Positions 6,718-12,424 of a stretch of DNA of 13,889 bases are shown here, piece after piece. Both the position numbers and the translations under genes were made by a program. Under the pieces are notes generated by a model. It made no database searches, was not told the origin of the DNA, and saw nothing but the letters and a program-made list of their open reading frames with translations. Each line of letters begins with the position of its first letter. Position 1 is the first letter of the stretch. Origin of the DNA: CAVYYW01 sp963772845 (GTDB lineage Bacteria > Bacillota > Bacilli > Bacillales > Sporolactobacillaceae). The stretch spans positions 1-13,889 of the forward strand of contig CAVYYW010000037.1 in the NCBI GenBank assembly GCA_963772845.1. Reading direction: 5' to 3'.

Positions 6718-7548
6718 TTATTGAAAGGCTTTAACGTTGCGGTCCACCATTCTTTGATAATTCACGTCATAGCGGAGACGTTCTTCTGCTGTCAGCTCAG
6801 TGGACATGTAGACGGCACCGAACTGCTGCAGGGATTGAATGACTTGATTCATCAGCTGCGGGACAGTGATGGGCTGGCCGCTTAATTCACTGAGTGAAGC
6901 CATCGTCTCGGGACGGATGGTTGGATAAACAAAGCGGGTTTCTTCGCCTCGAACGCCTGCATCGTAAAAGTTCTTAATCAGTGAGGCACGGTCTGAACCG
7001 CTTCCATCTGCGCACAAATAAATTTGAACGGCAACACCATGTCTGAGCCGGCGCTGGGAAATACCAGCAAATTTTCGGCCATTAATGCTTAAGTCGTAGC
7101 GGCCAGGGCAGTAAGATCCCTCGATTTCTTTATCCTCAAAAGACAGGCCATAAGGCTCCAGCAATTTTCTAATTAAAAAAACCATGGCCTCATAGCCATC
7201 ATCTATGGAGATTGTATTATTTTGTTCAGGAAAAATCAGCGAAAGATTAAGAACACCTTCATCAAGCACGACAGCAAGCCCGCCTGAATTACGGACCACA
7301 TAATGGTAGCCGGCTTGTTTCAGTACGTCGAGACCTTCTTGGAGAAAAGGCAGCCGTGTATCCTGTATGCCGAGAATAACCGTTTGGTGATGGACCCAAG
7401 ATCGAGCCGTGCAGCCTGATTCTCCATGGCCGACTGAGTAGCAGAGGGTATCATCTATCGCAAAGGATTGTTTTGCTTCAAAAGCCTTTCCAAGAGCGGA
7501 CTGGTCAATCACCCGCCAGATCGGCTGTTCCAATAAATGTAACATCAT
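6718..7548 (-). CDS. lipL: Octanoyl-[GcvH]:protein N-octanoyltransferase LipL
   Basis: LipL moves octanoyl groups from GcvH to the E2 subunits of 2-oxoacid dehydrogenases, an amidotransfer step in Gram-positive lipoate synthesis. The cofactor-transferase fold is clear: VVRNSGGLAVV (Arg-x-Ser-Gly-Gly), GVLNLSLIFP, then the catalytic cysteine (residue 147 from this start) in GSYCPGRYDLSINGRKFAG, and GISQRR. The open frame has an ATG at 7564-7566, but AAGGAGAC (7553-7560) lies inside it and points to ATG at 7546-7548 (or the next codon). The promoter at 7580-7608 would leave almost no leader for the longer form. This gives 276 residues. B. subtilis LipL (YwfL) has about the same length and sits in the same neighbourhood. 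Confidence 0.94.
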   Translation of the reverse strand: MMLHLLEQPIWRVIDQSALGKAFEAKQSFAIDDTLCYSVGHGESGCTARSWVHHQTVILGIQDTRLPFLQEGLDVLKQAGYHYVVRNSGGLAVVLDEGVLNLSLIFPEQNNTISIDDGYEAMVFLIRKLLEPYGLSFEDKEIEGSYCPGRYDLSINGRKFAGISQRRLRHGVAVQIYLCADGSGSDRASLIKNFYDAGVRGEETRFVYPTIRPETMASLSELSGQPITVPQLMNQVIQSLQQFGAVYMSTELTAEERLRYDVNYQRMVDRNVKAFQ

Positions 7549-7552
7549 ACTT

Positions 7553-7560
7553 GTCTCCTT
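7553..7560 (-). promoter_or_regulatory. lipL ribosome binding site deciding the start
   Basis: The minus strand reads AAGGAGAC four bases before ATG at 7546-7548. It lies within the first codons of the longer open frame, so the upstream ATG (7566) is probably not used. Confidence 0.75.
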
Positions 7561-7579
7561 ATTCATGCTTCCGAAATTT

Positions 7580-7608
7580 ATTATAGCAAATCCGTCAAAC
7601 GGTCTCAG
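7580..7608 (-). promoter_or_regulatory. Extended -10 promoter of lipL
   Basis: On the minus strand, CTGAGA (7603-7608), a 17-base spacer, and TGCTATAAT (7580-7588 region) give a sigma-A promoter with an extended -10. The spacer holds the imperfect dyad CCGT-CAA-ACGG (7592-7602), a possible operator. Confidence 0.7.
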
Positions 7609-7668
7609 CCAAAAGAAGGGATTAGCGGCGGTTAAAACGAATTTTTGTTTAGAGATGCGCTTCGCCTG

Positions 7669-7697
7669 TTTTCAACATAAAGAGGAGAGGCTATAAT
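7669..7697 (+). promoter_or_regulatory. Sigma-A promoter of ywfO cluster
   Basis: TTTTCA (7669-7674), 17-base spacer, TATAAT (7692-7697). The start would fall about 22 bases before the ATG, just ahead of AGGAAGTG. Confidence 0.75.
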
Positions 7698-7726
7698 AGT
7701 CACATGTCAGAACAGGAAGTGAAAAA

Positions 7727-9025
7727 ATGACGCAAGTATTTGATCAGCTTGATGAAGAAAAAGTATTCAAGGACCCTGTCCATCGTTATATTCATGTCAA
7801 AGACCGGCTGATCTGGGAGCTTATCGGCACGAAAGAGTTTCAGAGACTGCGGCGCATCAAACAGCTCGGAACCTCTTATCTCACCTTCCATGGTGCAGAG
7901 CACAGCCGTTTTGGGCACTCGCTCGGCGTGTATGAAATCACCCGTAAGATGGTCGATGTTTTTGAGAACCGCCCTTTCTGGAATGCCGAAGAACGATTAC
8001 TTTGTCTCACCGCAGCGCTTCTGCATGATGTCGGCCATGGCCCTTTCTCCCATTCGTTTGAGAAGGTTTTTGACACAGATCATGAGAGTTTTACCCGGCA
8101 GATTATCCTTGGTGATACAGAGATACATAATGTTCTAAGCAAGGTGGATAAAGATTTTCCCACGAAAGTTTCTGAGGTGATTGGAAAAACATATAAAAAT
8201 AAATTGGTTGTAAGCATGATCTCCAGTCAGATCGATGCGGACCGGATGGATTACCTGTTGCGTGATGCCTTTTATACAGGCGTCAGCTACGGCCATTTTG
8301 ATCTGGAAAGAATCTGGCGTGTGATGCGGCCAACAGAAGATCAGGTCGTTATTAAACACAGCGGCATGCATGCCGTGGAAGACTATATTATGAGCCGCTA
8401 TCAGATGTACTGGCAGGTTTATTTTCATCCGGTGACGAGAAGTGCGGAGGTGATCCTGGCCAAAATTCTGCATCGGGCGAAAGCGCTCTATGAGGAGGGT
8501 TATGCGTTTAAGCATGAACCTGCAGAGCTCATCCCGCTGTTTAACGGCTCTCTTACGCTCGAAAACTACTTTGCGCTCGATGAAGCGGTTATTATGTATT
8601 ATTTCCAAATGTGGCAAAAGGAAGACGACGGCATTCTTAAAGATCTGTGTTTCCGGTTCATGAACCGGCGTTTATTCCAGTATGCTGAATTCATTCTGAA
8701 TCACAATTACAGTCTTTATTCCGATCTAAAAGAGGCATTTAAAAAAGCAGGCATTGACCCGGATTATTACTTAACGGTGGATTCATCGTCTGATTTGCCC
8801 TATGACTTTTACCGGCCAGGTGAGGAAGAAGAACGGCTGCCGATTCATTTGCTAATGAGGAACGGCGACCTTCGCGAGCTTTCCCGGGAATCGAATGTCG
8901 TGGAAGCGATATCCGGAAAGAAACGAACGGACCATAAACTTTACTACCCGGAAGATTTAATAGAGAGCTTGACGGCACAGCCTGAGCTCAAGCAGACAAT
9001 TATGAATCTGATTAATCAAATGTAA
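7727..9025 (+). CDS. ywfO: HD-domain (deoxy)nucleotide phosphohydrolase YwfO
   Basis: Predicted metal-dependent dNTP triphosphohydrolase of the dGTPase/SAMHD1-like HD family; it would control dNTP pools in the cytosol. It is 432 residues. The metal ligands are in place: His64 in RFGHSLGVYE, His100-Asp101 in LLHDVGHGPFSH, and Asp172 in QIDADRMDYLLRDAF, aligning with SAMHD1 His167, His206-Asp207 and Asp311. The N-terminal KDPVHRYI and RLRRIKQLGTSYLTFHGAEH are typical of this bacterial branch. ATG is preceded by AGGAAGTG (7714-7721). The stop codon TAA (9023-9025) overlaps the ribosome binding site of ywgA, so the two are co-translated. Substrate preference cannot be read from sequence. Confidence 0.93.
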   Translation: MTQVFDQLDEEKVFKDPVHRYIHVKDRLIWELIGTKEFQRLRRIKQLGTSYLTFHGAEHSRFGHSLGVYEITRKMVDVFENRPFWNAEERLLCLTAALLHDVGHGPFSHSFEKVFDTDHESFTRQIILGDTEIHNVLSKVDKDFPTKVSEVIGKTYKNKLVVSMISSQIDADRMDYLLRDAFYTGVSYGHFDLERIWRVMRPTEDQVVIKHSGMHAVEDYIMSRYQMYWQVYFHPVTRSAEVILAKILHRAKALYEEGYAFKHEPAELIPLFNGSLTLENYFALDEAVIMYYFQMWQKEDDGILKDLCFRFMNRRLFQYAEFILNHNYSLYSDLKEAFKKAGIDPDYYLTVDSSSDLPYDFYRPGEEEERLPIHLLMRNGDLRELSRESNVVEAISGKKRTDHKLYYPEDLIESLTAQPELKQTIMNLINQM

Positions 9026-9038
9026 GGAGGGCACTGCT

Positions 9039-9548
9039 GTGCTGGAAGACCACGCAAAACTTGTTTATTTATTGAAGGAAGCTGACGAAATCGTTGGGCG
9101 AAAAAAACTTCAGAAGATCATTTATATTATGAAGAAATGCGGCTTTCCTTTTCAGGAAAAATATCATTTTCATGTTTTTGGCCCTTATTCAGAGGAATTG
9201 ACACTTCGTGTGGAGGAATTATGCAATCTGGGGTTTATTACGGAACTGAGAGAGGAGAAAGGCGGTTACCATCAATACCGTTATACAATGAAAAACGAAG
9301 GAAATGTCTTTCTTTCTCATCAACATGTGGAACTTCCTCCAATGGATTTGGTCGTTAATCAGCTGAACGCCAGGAACTCCAAGTTTCTTGAACTGGTGTC
9401 AACGATCCTCTACTTTGATGACTTGCCACGTGAGGAGATTATCGAAAAGGTACTCGTTGTAAAACAGAAACAGCATTACAGTCTAGAAGATTTAGAGGAA
9501 GCGTTTCATTTTATAGAAACGATGCCGGTTAGCCGTCCAATAAATTGA
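9039..9548 (+). CDS. ywgA: YwgA-like protein of unknown function
   Basis: 169-residue soluble protein resembling B. subtilis YwgA, which follows ywfO there too. The function is unknown to me. The start is GTG (9039-9041), with AAGGAGGG (9024-9031) overlapping the ywfO stop. The N-terminal part has GRKKLQKIIYIMKKCG (20-35) and HVFGPYSEELTLRVEEL (45-61), followed by LGFI and a basic segment. This recalls a winged-helix-like domain and the KLQK...GPYS pattern seen in some phage- and toxin-antitoxin-associated proteins, but that likeness is loose. No signal peptide or membrane segment. The tight coupling to a predicted nucleotide hydrolase suggests a shared pathway. A GNAT gene follows after 41 bases. 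Confidence 0.85.
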   Translation: MLEDHAKLVYLLKEADEIVGRKKLQKIIYIMKKCGFPFQEKYHFHVFGPYSEELTLRVEELCNLGFITELREEKGGYHQYRYTMKNEGNVFLSHQHVELPPMDLVVNQLNARNSKFLELVSTILYFDDLPREEIIEKVLVVKQKQHYSLEDLEEAFHFIETMPVSRPIN

Positions 9549-9589
9549 TGCAGCATGAACCGGATGAGTATTCTGGGAGGGGGAGAAGC

Positions 9590-10102
9590 ATGTTCACATG
9601 GACAATTAATGAGCAGATTGAATTGAAACTGTTAGAACGGCGGGATGCGGAAGCCCTTTTTAACATCGTCGACAGAGACCGTATGTATTTAAGAGAGTGG
9701 CTCCCTTGGGTCGATAAGATGCTGACAGCAAGTGATTATCATGCGGTCATCGATATGTGGCTGAAGCAGTTTGCCGATCGTCAGGGTTTTCAGGCAGCGA
9801 TTCTCTATAATGATGAAATTGTCGGCATGGCAGGCTTTCATGAAATTGATAGCTATAACGGAAAAACAAGCATCGGTTATTGGCTGAGCGAAGGCTGGCA
9901 AGGAAAAGGGATTATGACAACGGTTGTCCGGGCGCTTCTTCATTATGCCTTTGAAATCGAAAACCTGAACAGAGTGGAGATTCGAGCATCTGAAGCGAAT
10001 CTTAAAAGCCGCGCTATTCCTGAGAGAATCGGATTCAAGCAAGAAGGCATTGTTCGAAATGGTGAGTATCTCTATGGAGATTATGCAGACAGTGTGGTCT
10101 AG
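9590..10102 (+). CDS. GNAT acetyltransferase, C-terminus cut by amber codon
   Basis: RimL/YdaF-type N-acetyltransferase using acetyl-CoA; the acceptor is unknown. It is 170 residues as written. It shows REWLPWVD (35-42), SIGYWLSEGWQGKGIMT (94-110, the acetyl-CoA pyrophosphate loop), NLNRVEIRA (125-133) and NLKSRAIPERIGF (137-149), all typical of the subfamily. ATG at 9590 is preferred over 9545 because a GGGAGG/GGGGGAGAAG purine tract (9576-9588) directly precedes it and the family N-terminus begins there. The frame ends at TAG (10100-10102), where relatives usually have Tyr in VVYGxL(K)xEW. The same frame continues GLLKKEWQT to TAA at 10130-10132. So the last strand is probably lost, and activity may be reduced. 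Likely third gene of the ywfO transcript. Confidence 0.85.
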   Translation: MFTWTINEQIELKLLERRDAEALFNIVDRDRMYLREWLPWVDKMLTASDYHAVIDMWLKQFADRQGFQAAILYNDEIVGMAGFHEIDSYNGKTSIGYWLSEGWQGKGIMTTVVRALLHYAFEIENLNRVEIRASEANLKSRAIPERIGFKQEGIVRNGEYLYGDYADSVV

Positions 10103-10132
10103 GGTCTTCTGAAAAAAGAATGGCAGACATAA
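10103..10132 (+). pseudogene. Orphaned C-terminal tail of the GNAT gene
   Basis: In frame after the TAG at 10100-10102 the codons read GLLKKEWQT and then TAA. This is the expected end of the subfamily, which closes with a Y-x-L-K-x-E-W-type strand. It would be made only by read-through or a suppressor tRNA. Confidence 0.7.
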
Positions 10133-10256
10133 CATAAAGCGCGGGAGTAAAGAAACTCTATCGTTTTGATAACGTGGAGCATTATGAAGTAACAGATTAT
10201 AAAAACATCAGATAGACACAGAGAATGATATATAAAATAACACTATAATTAGTACT

Positions 10257-10291
10257 AAAAAACGCTTGAGTATTTAATCCAAGCGTTTTTT
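10257..10291. terminator. Bidirectional terminator
   Basis: AAAAAACGCTTG (10257-10268) pairs perfectly with CAAGCGTTTTTT (10280-10291) around an 11-base loop. It ends the ywfO-ywgA-GNAT transcript on the plus strand and could end the minus-strand DUF2441-like gene. Confidence 0.92.
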
Positions 10292-10344
10292 TAGCTATAA
10301 ATTTCATATTCAATTAATGCCTTCCGTTACTTGAACAACGAAAT

Positions 10345-10371
10345 CATTTTAAATAAGAAGTATTTAAAATG
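10345..10371. repeat. Perfect 11-bp AT-rich inverted repeat
   Basis: CATTTTAAATA (10345-10355), loop AGAAG, TATTTAAAATG (10361-10371). It overlaps the reconstructed stop of the DUF2441-like gene (10364-10366). No T-run follows, so it is not a standard terminator. Confidence 0.85.
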
Positions 10372-10956
10372 AATAATCATCGATAATTTCTGCAACTTCA
10401 ATTTTTCCATTAATTAAAAGCTCAGAAAGCACGTTGTTTACATTCCCCTTCCAATATTCTCTTGCCTGTTCTATTTTTTTTTGAGAAAGGAACGCCGTCT
10501 TCTTTTGGTAAAAGGTTTCCGTCCCCATCGAAATAGTTTTCTATAACGTTTAATTTAACGATCTGTAATACCTTACGATTAAATGACTCAAATACTTTTT
10601 TCCATTTAAGTATGTCTTCATAGCTTTTAGCGGCATATAAACAAGATAATCTTGAAGGATATTGAGGATATTCTTTTAGCCGGACCATTTCTACTATCAC
10701 TTCTCTAATAGCTCTAGTTGTTTGCCCTATATACTTAATTGCTACTTCCCCATTTTCCTTATTCAAAGTTAAACCTTCGCTTGAGTAATGACTCTGTAAA
10801 ATTTGAATAAAGTCTTCACCCTTAGAATTCACCTGTTCCTTGTCAAAGAAAAAATGAAATAAGGTGTTGCTTTGGTTATCGTCAAAGTGAATAATCTGCC
10901 CAACACTCATTTTATTTCTGGTAACAATGTGATAAACAAAATTGGTTTTCTCCCAT
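10364..10956 (-). pseudogene. DUF2441-like gene with two frameshifts
   Basis: The intact middle (about 10483-10910) encodes MSVGQIIHFDD, GEDFIQILQ, REVIVEMVRLKEYPQYPSR, LSCLYAAKSYEDILKWK and GDGNLLPKEDGVPFSKK. I recall this as a conserved Bacillus family of unknown function (DUF2441-like; name moderately sure). Two single-base excesses break it. First, on the minus strand a nine-A run (10474-10482) needs eight A to continue as IEQAREYWKGNVNNVLSELL and then INGKIEVAEIIDDYSF to TAA at 10364-10366; as is, the frame ends at 10422. Second, upstream of the internal ATG (10908-10910) the frame reads VYHIVTRNK but lacks a start. Removing one base (for example from TTTT at 10941-10950) joins it to ATG at 10954-10956, which has GGGAGA (10963-10968) before it. 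The repaired protein would be 196 residues. It is AT-rich and probably acquired; assembly error is the main alternative. Confidence 0.8.
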
Positions 10957-11161
10957 AGTTAGTCTCCCGAAATCTTTATATTTTTTAGAATATATAATAA
11001 AGGGTTCCTCTAGTATTAACATAATAATGATTTCGAATTTGTCGATTGGTAAATTACTCGATTGGTTTTAAAAAAAGCGTAGTTTTTCACTAAGCGTATT
11101 TAAACTGTCTCTCATATATTATTTAACGATCTTTTAATTATTTCTCTTAATCAAAAATGGT
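10957..11161. other. AT-rich spacer between DUF2441-like gene and vanZ
   Basis: No gene. A weak minus-strand promoter may exist (TTAATA, 17 bases, TATATA, about 10990-11020) for the DUF2441-like gene. A short direct repeat CGATTGGT lies near 11043 and 11059. A probable vanZ terminator is at 11070-11096. The rest shows nothing I can name. Confidence 0.4.
11070..11096 (-). terminator. Possible vanZ terminator
   Basis: On the minus strand, GCTTAGT (from 11095) can pair with ACTACGC across one T/C mismatch and a GAAAA loop, followed by seven T (11070-11076). It lies about 65 bases after the vanZ stop. Confidence 0.45.
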
Positions 11162-11737
11162 TTAAACATAGGCACTTTTCAGAACAAAACGATATAATAT
11201 ATAACCTATAATTGCCCCAATTACATTACATATTAAATCATTAATATCTGTAGCCCTATTAAAATTGAACATCGAATACTGCCACAAAAGTTGGAGTAAT
11301 TCAATTATTAACGATGTTAAAAAGGCTAAACCAATCCCCTTTTTCCAATTTCTCAACGATTTAAAATTAAAGGCAAGCAAAATTGTATAAGGTACCATCA
11401 TAATTATATTTCCAACAATATTTTTTAAAATAATTAAACTTGATAAATGAAATAATCCATAAAAATTAAATGGATTTAAATTAACCATAATGGGTCTAAA
11501 TCTATCTTCATAAGATAAAGGGAAAATCGAAAGCTTATTGCCTATATCAATATTTATTGGAAATAAAGTTGTACCAATTAGTTCAGCAATATAGATCGTC
11601 AATAAAAGTCTTATTATTTCTTTATACCAATTAATTTCTTTCCTCATAATAATAAGAACCAATCTAATGATTAAGTATATTAAAGTCAATAAAAAAACAG
11701 GTGCTACTTGGTTTATTCTATAGGCGCTAAATGACAT
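11162..11737 (-). CDS. VanZ-family membrane protein
   Basis: 191-residue protein with four to five predicted membrane segments (about 10-30, 40-60, 100-122, 131-152, 165-185). It has the VanZ signatures LFPIN after the second segment, NIVGNIIMMVPY, the SLIIELLQL helix, and RATDINDLICNVIGAIIGY at the end. VanZ proteins lower teicoplanin sensitivity in some enterococci, but most chromosomal members have no assigned role. The gene is notably AT-rich compared with its plus-strand neighbours, suggesting horizontal acquisition. The ATG at 11735-11737 has no good ribosome binding site. The frame stays open upstream (KYWTEIEGPTAQYWVSELV), and a short open frame with an excellent site ends two bases before this ATG. 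So the true start is probably further up and a frameshift intervenes, or translation is coupled. Confidence 0.82.
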   Translation of the reverse strand: MSFSAYRINQVAPVFLLTLIYLIIRLVLIIMRKEINWYKEIIRLLLTIYIAELIGTTLFPINIDIGNKLSIFPLSYEDRFRPIMVNLNPFNFYGLFHLSSLIILKNIVGNIIMMVPYTILLAFNFKSLRNWKKGIGLAFLTSLIIELLQLLWQYSMFNFNRATDINDLICNVIGAIIGYILYRFVLKSAYV

Positions 11738-11739
11738 AA

Positions 11740-11880
11740 CTAGTTCCGATACCCAATACTGAGCTGTTGGCCCCTCAATCTCAGTCCAATATTTATTGTT
11801 GCATAGACCAAACCTTTACTTAGATGGTGAAACTCGCCATTTTTATCACCTAATACAATATGAAAGTTTACGAACGTCAT
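11740..11880 (-). CDS. 46-codon ORF, probable split 5' end of vanZ gene
   Basis: ATG (11878-11880) follows AAGGAGGA (11886-11893) by five bases, one of the best sites in the window. The frame encodes MTFVNFHIVLGDKNGEFHHL then SKGLVYATINIGLRLRGQQL and SIGYRN, ending TAG at 11740-11742, two bases before the VanZ ATG. The second half looks unlike a protein, whereas the other frame over the same bases (NNKYWTEIEGPTAQYW) reads well and runs into VanZ. Adding one base at GCAAC (11798-11802) would join them as GLVYANNKYWTEIEG and give a 239-residue protein. Alternatives are a genuine small coupled leader ORF or the remnant of another gene. Confidence 0.4.
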   Translation of the reverse strand: MTFVNFHIVLGDKNGEFHHLSKGLVYATINIGLRLRGQQLSIGYRN

Positions 11881-11893
11881 AGTATTCCTCCTT

Positions 11894-12115
11894 AAAAATT
11901 AAAATAGGTTAAATACAAGAGTGGGAATACATTCTAGCAATTCAAAGTATAATTAATAAATTATTAAAATACAAGAAAAGGAAAAAATACCACAATAATT
12001 AAATTTGAACTTATCATGAGTAGATAAGGGACTTGTTTTAATTTTTGAAGGGGTACAAGCATAAAAATCCATAGAAGCTGACATGGCGTTCAGCGCAAGC
12101 TTGAGCCTGTCCGTA
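11894..12115. other. AT-rich gap ahead of the T-box operon
   Basis: No gene I can support. An open frame on the minus strand (11953-12153) has no ribosome binding site and overlaps the strong promoter of the next gene. The segment 12075-12112 is more GC-rich than its surroundings and shares only GCTGACATG with the U repeats. The boundary near 12060 is where base composition returns to that of the core genes. Confidence 0.4.
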
Positions 12116-12144
12116 TTGACATCCAACCAGGGGTGTTTTATACT
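12116..12144 (+). promoter_or_regulatory. Strong sigma-A promoter of the T-box operon
   Basis: TTGACA (12116-12121), 17-base spacer, TATACT (12139-12144). Transcription should begin near 12151, giving a leader of about 270 bases. Confidence 0.9.
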
Positions 12145-12164
12145 TAAACGCACAAAAGCATAAA

Positions 12165-12380
12165 CGCATAAAAGTGATGAAGGATATGAAGTAATCGTCA
12201 GGTTAACAGCAAACAGAGACTTAGTGGCAGGTGGGAACTAAGGTGGCCTGGATGGTGAATTACGTATTCTGAACTGGAGAAATCCCGGGAAACCGTTAGC
12301 TGATTGAGTGAATCGTCTTTGATTAAGATTGGGTGGTACCGCGGCCAGTTCGTCCCAGTCCTTGATTAAGGGCGTTTTTT
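12165..12380 (+). ncRNA. T-box riboswitch, probably tyrosine-specific
   Basis: Leader RNA that binds a specific uncharged tRNA and then permits transcription of the downstream gene. The T-box core GGGTGGTACCGCGG (12331-12344) is essentially canonical. Stem I features are AGTA (12190-12193), AGAGA and GGTGGGAAC near 12213-12238, and the specifier region GTGAATTACGTATTCTGAAC with CTGGAG following. The most likely specifier is TAC (12261-12263), Tyr, placed after GAAT and before G as in other leaders. The acceptor-binding bulge TGGT (12334-12337) ends in T, which would pair with discriminator A, as in tRNA-Tyr. The attenuator hairpin is GTCCTT/AAGGGC (12358-12373) plus six T. Downstream is an NhaC-family gene; Tyr T-boxes ahead of NhaC-like transporters have been predicted in Bacillales. 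The specifier call is by eye. Confidence 0.9.
12351..12380 (+). terminator. T-box attenuator terminator
   Basis: GTCCTT (12358-12363) pairs with AAGGGC (12368-12373), or alternatively CGTCC (12351-12355) with GGGCG (12370-12374), followed by TTTTTT (12375-12380). It should form when tRNA is charged and be replaced by the antiterminator around 12320-12356 when uncharged tRNA binds. Confidence 0.75.
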
Positions 12381-12424
12381 AGTTTCTAAATGTCTATTTA
12401 ACAAAAATCGGAAGGATGTTATAA

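Noticed and set aside
10138..10215. Short plus-strand frame reading LYRFDNVEHYEVTDYKNI
   Set aside because: It looks protein-like but is only about 25 codons, has no start or ribosome binding site, and I cannot link it to a family; it may be a gene remnant.
11953..12153. 66-codon minus-strand frame
   Set aside because: No ribosome binding site, and it overlaps the strong plus-strand promoter of the T-box operon.
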